Assembly: GCA_963082975.1 (NCBI GenBank)
Contig: OY720345.1
Coordinates: forward strand, 8,272,491-8,336,490
Direction: 5' to 3'
Length of the DNA stretch: 64,000 nucleotides
Source of the DNA: Labia minor
Taxonomy: Eukaryota; Arthropoda; Insecta; Dermaptera; Spongiphoridae
Shown here: in pieces, positions 48,417 through 57,154 of the stretch
Layout: each line of letters starts with the position of its first letter
How positions within the stretch are numbered: position 1 is the first letter of the stretch
Translations under genes and position numbers: made by a program
Notes under the pieces: model-generated
What the model was told of the DNA's origin: nothing
The model's input: the letters and a program-made list of their open reading frames with translations, nothing else
The model's database searches: none

Positions 48417-51400
48417 CTTTATTTGTTTTTGCCAATTCGGCATACAAATTATACAATTTCGTCTTTTACAATATTACAAAACAATCAAGCAAAATAACTT
48501 ATAAAATGTGAGATGAAAGGGGACAAAAACTTTTTTTTAAATAACAATAATAATAACAAAAATGTCGTTCCATGTAAATACCCCCTGATTTAATACATTC
48601 AGTGATATTAGAGACTCGATACAAACAAAAAATTCCATGTAAACGCAACAAAAATAGTTAAATACATAAAAAACAATAAAAAAAAAACATTTAATTCAAA
48701 TTTAAGAGTTTTTTTCTCCCTAATATATACCTTCAAAATAATATATATATTATATATATATTCAAATGAAAATTTGATATATGCGACTCGTTTCAATTGG
48801 TTCCATACGGTATATCGCATCCCATCCATTATTTCAATGATTTTGAAAATAATTTGTAGTCAAATATAATGTTTTGAGGAAATTTAGTTTGTTTGTTTTT
48901 TATTGAATTACGGTAGTTATAAACTTTAATAATTTTGTATCGTAACTTTAACAGTTCTTTTACAAGTGGCAAGGCATGTGTAATAAATTCTGTATCCTGT
49001 ATAAATATGGTATTTTGAATGTAGTCTGGTTTGGCCAGTTTATATACACACACATAGTCAAATACTTTTTACTATCACGAAAATTTTCGATGTCGAGATT
49101 TTGATGTTTTTATACGTTTTGAAGGTTCTTGAATCATTTTCACTAAGGTTGAGAAAAATGTCTGTGTGTGTGTGTATGTGTGTCTGTATGTAGACAAGAT
49201 TACGCAAAAACAATGTGAGCTAGAATAATGAAATTTGGCATACGGGCATTATTCAAAATTCGTAGTTTTCTATCAACTTTTGAGAAATGTAGCTCAACCG
49301 GAAGAAGGTCATTAACTACAATGTTTTGATTCTTTTTCTTCTAAAGTGCCCGTAAAAATAAAGATATATGTTTGATAATTTTACACATGATTACAAATTG
49401 TATAAAACTGCTATATATAGTATTTCAACTTGATTGAATCGCTGAAAGTACCGGAATTAATTTTTTAGACGACTGCCAATCACGCGCCAGCACGTGACGT
49501 GGTGCCATCAACAGAGCCAAACACGTGCTGGTTTAATAAATATTATTTATTAATTTTAATTTATAATTAATTAAATTTAATTTAAATATAATATATGTTA
49601 ATTAATACAATTGAAATTTGCGAGATAGTCGAGTGGAGACACTCCAGCTTATAAGAGTAAAGTGAATTAAAAGGACATTTTAGCTTACGTTGGAATCAAT
49701 CTGCTTAATTTTTCTTCCATTGATAGTGGAAAGGAATTCTTTGCCACAAGAATCTAAGTTAAATAAAATTTCTAATAATTTATCAAAATATTTTTCTTAT
49801 TTTGCTTCTTCATAAGAACTACTCAAGAACTACTCAAGAATATTATGTATAATGTTATATGTATTACATATTAACAAAGTAGAGTAACATTCTTTAGTTA
49901 AGACAAAGTAAAAAAAACCAAAAAAAAAAAAAAAAAAAATTCGTTTTAAGAGGGAAGTCATGTCAATTTCGACCTTACATAACTAGAATAAGTATACGAG
50001 ATATTTAAGCGTAATATTGTATCTAAATCGAATGAATAAGCAAACCTTGATTTCCAATGTAATTATTTAGTCTGGAATAGTCTGACCAAGCTTAATGAGG
50101 TGGTCAATGTATCTAACCATGTTGCAATCACTCAATGACTAAACACTCACAGATTCACTGAAAATATGTTACGATCGTATCTTTTACCACGAGTAGGTAG
50201 GTAATTGGTTGGAACAAAAATTAACAAATTATTATCAAATGTTAGAAAATAAATAATTATTAATTACATTAAATTTTTTTTTTTTAATTATTAAAATTAA
50301 TTAAAAGAAATAAAAAATTACTACTTATTTAAAATACACTAACAAAATTATTAAAGTTTATATCTACCGTAAAAGTTGATGAATTCATGGTACTGATGCA
50401 TTAACTAAATATATCAAATTTTATCAAAATCTGTTGAGCCATTCAAGCTGTACACATCTATACGGACGGACGGACAGACGGACAGACATCATGCTAAAAA
50501 TACTTTCAATAAGTTCATATAACAGACACTATACAAAATTATATGTATTAAGTAATTTAGATTTGGAGAAAAATATAGAAAATAAATGTAGATGAAGATA
50601 ATGTGTATGTGTGTGGGGGGAGGGGGGGGGGAAGGAAATAATGATTCAGATTAGTGGTGTATATTAGAGACTAGATCTAAATTTCAATTTTGTATCTTTA
50701 TTCCTGACTGTAAATGTTTACATTCAAAGGTTACAAATAAAAATATAAATTTTTTATTTTTACCGACCGACGATAGGAAGGGAAGGTATTGTTTTCACAC
50801 CAAATTTTATATGAGCAGATGCATTTTGTTAACAGAAAAAAGTATTTTTAGCATCATGTCTGTCCGTCTGTCCATTGTGTGTCCGTATAGACGTGTACAG
50901 CTGGAACGGCTCAACGGATTATGATAAAATTTAGTATATTTACTGAATGCATCAGTAGCAAGAATTCATCAACTCCGGAAACCGGAAGTGGTAGTTTATA
51001 AAGTATTAATTTTATATTCATTGTTAGAAAATATTTCACTTAAAATATAATAGTGATAAATAATTGATTAATTAAACTAAAAATAAAAACTAAGATAATA
51101 TACATAATTTAATCATTTTAATATAATTCAAGTTTTATAATAATATTTTTTTGATAGTTTATATATATATATATAAATAAATAAATATTAAGATAGATAG
51201 AGATAATAGATATGTTTAAATAAGAAAGAAAAGACAAAACTTAAATATTAAAAATAAAATAAACTGATTTTATAAGAAAATTTATAAGTACCTACTTATA
51301 TTTCTTGTTCTATTGACTTCTTTTTAAAAAAGTCAATATATCTTAAAAAAAATTTAATATATCTTTAACTTTTAAACTGTTCACAATTTTAAATTTAATA

Positions 51401-54400
51401 ATAAAAACCAATTTTCGAAAAATTAAGTAATATAATAAAAAATAAAAATAAATTATTTTTTGTTCATTTATTTTAAGTAAAAATTTTTAAATTAAATTTC
51501 AGTCAAATGAAAGCAATGGAAGTTTTTATGGTGGCATTTTAAAGAGAGCCATTATTTAAAGTTTTTATGTTTAATATCAAGCCATAATTCCTTAATAACA
51601 TCTACCTTGTTATTGATGTAGATGGCACACTGTTGCATCCCTGAATTTGGTTATGTGATTAGTTACGGGACCAGATAAAGGGGCAAGCAATCCGGACGAC
51701 TTCCCGAGGCGCCAAATTTCGAAGGGCGCCGATATAAAAATAAAATATTTTTTTACATTTATTTTTTTGATTTTATGCCTTTTTACTATTTTTTTTTAAT
51801 TTGCAGTAAATTTGTATATTCTTGTATTAAAGGGCGGCAATTTTGTTTTTCCCGGGGCGCTAAAAACTTTAGAACCTGCTTTTCCATACTATATTCATTT
51901 GATATTGTAAATTATTATTCTTTAAAAAAATAAGAATTCTTAAATGAAATCACTTACATTATATATTTTTTCTATTGTAACAGGACAAATGGTTATTTCG
52001 TATCAAAACCCAATAACTCAAGTGTTAGTTAAAAAAAGTGTCATTTAATATTCAAAATATGCTCCCATTTAATAAATATTTCAAATATACTTATTTTTAT
52101 TATTTATTCAAATACTTTGAAAAATGATATTTATTCATTCAGCTTATTTAAAAATTATGCCTATTAATAATCTTTTAAAATTGACCACCCTCTGATAAAG
52201 GGATGGGAAGTAAACTCATAACATTTAATAGACATGTCATCAACAACATAAATCTTTCCATAAAGATCAATTTAGTTAATATTTAGGTCACCTTCCAAAA
52301 TAACATAATTAATATCACCTTGGCTGAAGTTGAAGGGGTTTATTTCATGTCCCATTATTTATTAATATGTTAATTCAAACATACCTATTTCTTTATATTA
52401 GGTGATTAATATCCCGATTAAAAAAAATAAACTTGACTAAGCTGAAATCTAAAAAATATATTTTTATTAATCAATTGTATAGACTCCTTCCTTCCGACAA
52501 TTGTTTGACAATCTTAACGATTGCATTTTGAAAAAGGAAGATTTTTTTTTTAAATAAAGTTGGTGAGGTAGTATTGCACAATTGCAAATTTGTTGTTGTT
52601 CAAACTATTCTTCAAATAGATTAATAACTTTTGACGCTATATCTGGAGAATATAGTGGATGCTGCAGAACATCACACTGCACACCACTCAAATATTGAGT
52701 TTAAAAAGAAATCGAAACTTTTTTAAATAGCGAAATGCAGTTGAATGATGAACAAATTCTTTTTTTTTCTTTTCCTAGAACATAAATAATGTTGTCGTAA
52801 ATGTCAGAAGACTGTTCATCTTTCATTTTCATTTCGAAATCTGGGAACCTAATTTTTAATTTTTAAATTGGAAAACAAGAGAACAATTCAGATAAACACT
52901 TTGTATGATTGTGCACTTCTAACACTCATCCTTTTCTCACATACCAAACAAATGTGCATTTTCTCTATGCATTTTTAAAAATTCCTTTATTACAAATTTT
53001 ATTTATTTGAAAAAGACACTGCTTTTCAATTAACCAAACAAAAATAACAAATTTCCACACGCGCACACACATATTTTTACTAATTTTACAAACCAACATT
53101 AGAACATTTATTATAAAAATTTTTGTGCTTTGTTGTTAGAGAACTTCTACCAACTTTGCTAATCTCTATAATTTTTATTTTTAATAATTGATCTTAAATT
53201 CATTAAATAATAGTGATAACTTTTAAAAATTGACCACTTTATAATCAAATCAATCCACTTTGTAGAATTTTACAATTATATTATCACTGGGAATCCAACA
53301 AAGTTCTCAAAAGGCAGATTTTTGTTAATTTGATGATTTAAAAAAACCGCACATTGACGTTTAACACAACATATGTGTCCTATCAAATAGTAAGACAATT
53401 GAAGCAAATACTGAGCCTATGGATAAATTAACAGAATGAATAAATAATCGGATAAGATGATTTCGAAACAAGAAGAGTGTTATCATCATCTTTTGGTCTT
53501 CCATAATGACAGTGGCGTACCTAGAACTTTTGCCGCCCGGGGCGATCTCCAGTTTGCCGACCTTTTTATTATAAGTCAATCAAATAGTGGTATTTATATA
53601 CACATAAATAAATTATTAAGTTATTTAATCAATATTAATTAATACACAGAGTAAATTTTTTTACACATATTTGTATGCACTCGTAAACATATTAATATAA
53701 TATTTACTCTTCTAGCTTTCATTCTAGAAAAATCGTGTATAATGCTCTCAAAATTTATATTTATATTTTTTCCGCTGGCCCTGCTTTTCAAAAGAAAAAT
53801 CGATGATTTAAAAAAATATTGGTATATCACTTCAAAGTAATCATATAAACTTTTCAAAAGAAATGACATTTATAAACTGATATCAAAAAATTTTAGTTAG
53901 GAAAAATTGCTGAACAAAATCGTATCGAATTCAACGAATTTTAATGAATACAATAAAATAAAATTATTATCCTGTTCTTGGAATTAGAATTCAAAATTTA
54001 CACTAAAATGCATTTATATACACAGAGGAATAATATTCGAAATCATATAGTTAATCATAATTTATATAAATCAAATAGTAAACTTATAATAATCATAATA
54101 ATCATTTATTATTCAAGAAAGAAAAAAAATAAATATGAAATGAATAAGTTGCTTTTTACAACTATAACTAAATATAAAAAATGCCGCCCCAAGATAAGTG
54201 CCGCCCGGTGCGGACCGCACCCACCGCACCCCCCTAGGTACGCCACTGCATAATGATAATTAAATTTATTTATAAAAAAGTTTACAAAAATTCTAAATCA
54301 ATTGAATATATCGGATTACCATTAGTTATAATTTTTTTTTCTAGTAAAATGTTGATTTTTAATTTTTTATTTAAAAATTTATTATATTATTACATTTTAT

Positions 54401-57116
54401 TTAGTACATATTTCACATTTTCTTTTTGTCAACCGAAAACAAAAAGAATAGACCTGAATTTGTACATATCACACTATAATTTTTCACCATAATAACAAAC
54501 TCAGGAGGGGAATCCGGAAGTCATTAAGAAAAAATATTATTATACAAAAACAGGCTTAATTACGTTTACACTTTAATCTAATTAATATATATATAATTTA
54601 TTTGACATTAAATTAAAATTTTATTTTTGTTTATTTATTTAATAAATGTACAACATTTATTTAATATTAAGTTATAAAATAATTTAAAAATTTTCTAAAT
54701 CAACTTGAATAGTTTCGGAAAAGTAATATTTAAAGTCTGTTGAGCCACAAAATTTGGAAAATTAAATAAGTATGGAAATTATTTTAAAAATATTAATTAT
54801 TTTATTTTTACACACCGACGATTGAAAGGGAAGGTATTGTTTTCACACCAAATTTCATATGTTTACCTATCTCCACGAATCATGCATTTTGTCTGTCCGT
54901 CTGTCCGTTCGCTCGTATAGATGTGTACACCTTGAACATGATACATTCTGAATGTAATTTATATGGCACAGTTAAGATTGTGCTCAGTAGTTTCCCCTCC
55001 CCATAATTTTGGCACAATAGTCTTTATCATCAATAAACCTCAACTATAAAACCTCTGTCATTTAAATATCCCTTGAAGAGATCCAACCAATCGAGTAGGT
55101 TCCCCTCCTTTTTTTACTATCTCGCTAGAGATAGTATTGCGATCACGAAAATTTTCGATGTTGAGATTTTGATGTTTTTATACGTTTTGAAGGTTCCTGA
55201 ATCATTTTCACTAAGGTTGAGAAAAATGTCTGTGTGTGTGTGTATGTATGTAGACAAGATTACGCAAAAACGGTTTGAGCTAGAATCTGAAGCTGAAATT
55301 TGGTATACGGGCATTATTCAAAATTCGTAGTTTTGTTTTTGAACAAATTTTGAGAAATGTAGCTCAACCGGAAGAGGATCATTACCTACAACGTTTTGAT
55401 TTTTTTTTCCTCTAAAGTGACCGTAAAAATAAAGATATATGTTTGATAATTTTTCACATGATTAATAATTGTATAAAACTGCTATATATAGAATCTCAGC
55501 TTGATTGAAACGCTGAAAGTACCAGAATTAATTTTTTAACACTTCAAATCTCACGCGCCAACACGTGACGTGGTGCCATCAACAAAGAGCCTGGTTTAAT
55601 AAATATTATTTATTAATTTTAATTTATAATTTATAATTAATTAAATTTAATCTAAATATAATATTTATATGTTAATTAATTCAATTCAAATTTGCGAGAT
55701 AGTCGAGTGGAGACACTCCAGCTTTTTTACCTTGATTCTCTGGTTTGAAAGATGCTACATTTTCCCAAATTTGATCACGCAAGTTAAGTGAACCACGCAC
55801 CAAAGCGTGAATAAAAAACTTTTTTTTTTCATTAACCATCAAGAATTAAAAATTTTAATAATATTTTTAATGAATTTTTTAAATTTTTACCTTCTTTGTT
55901 TATTTTATCTACAATAATTAATTTTACCGGATAAAAAAATGTATGAAACCTGTTTCAAATATCCCATATGAATAATGAATGTAACAAAGGCACTTGGGGA
56001 TTGATTCTCGAAATAATGAGAAAAAAAAACACTGATGATATTTTTGTTCGTTGTTACCAATTCTACACCATATAAATTTAACGAACAAAAATGGAATTTT
56101 GCTAAAACTATTAAAGTCTTTTTTAGAAATTGCCAAAAAATGTGTAATATGTTATTAAAACGTTGCTGGCTTGCAGACTTTAAATGAGTGTACTAGGATA
56201 ATTCGATTGTTTATATTATTTCATTGATAAGCGATAAGCAACTCGGCCAATTCTTCGAAAAAGAATATTAAAATAATATAAATAAAATAAAATAAATTAA
56301 AATAATTTAATTTTTAGTATACATTCAACAGTGAATGGAAAAAGACGCTAAAGTGATTGAATGAACGTTCTAACAGGTAATTAACAACTATTATATTGTT
56401 TATATCCACTAATAATCCATTTTTAATTATAAATATTAATTCATCATAGTTATTCGTTCTTCTTAAACTTTCTCTATGAATATATTTATTAATTACGATG
56501 TATGATTATAATAACATTTTTCACATATTCATAAATATGTTATATACATACTTTATATTCCTCAATTACATATTACAAGGTGAATTACAAATGATTTGTA
56601 AATATCCTCCTTGATAATAATAAAAACAAAAACAAAAACCTCTGACTTTTGTACGTCCTACACAAGGACAACGCCTATCAAGTCGGTTATATCAATGAGG
56701 TGTCCTATGATCAGTAGAACGGTTCCTCTCAACCTTTACCTTGATTTTCTTGATCGGAGGCGCTATCAATTAGCTTTTCCCCAATGTTGTTCCCGGAGGC
56801 TGGGTTTACTCCGTCCCATAGACCCCAGCTAGGGAAATTCCCTTGCCAGGCCCGGGACTTGAACCCGGGACCATGTGAATGTGAGGCAGGTTCACTACCC
56901 ACCCACCCAATGGCGCCTTTTTTGCTAATAATAAATAAATATTATTTTATTTCCTCAATAAACAGAACAAAGAAAATCAATTAATTATAATTAATTTAAA
57001 TATTATTTAATTTTTATTCTAAACTTACAGTTTTTGTGTTTTTTTCTAATAAATAAATAAACTTTAAAATATAAAAATAAAATATTGGTATAACAAAAAT
57101 GTTCTTTAATATTTCG

Positions 57117-57154
<38 letters not shown>

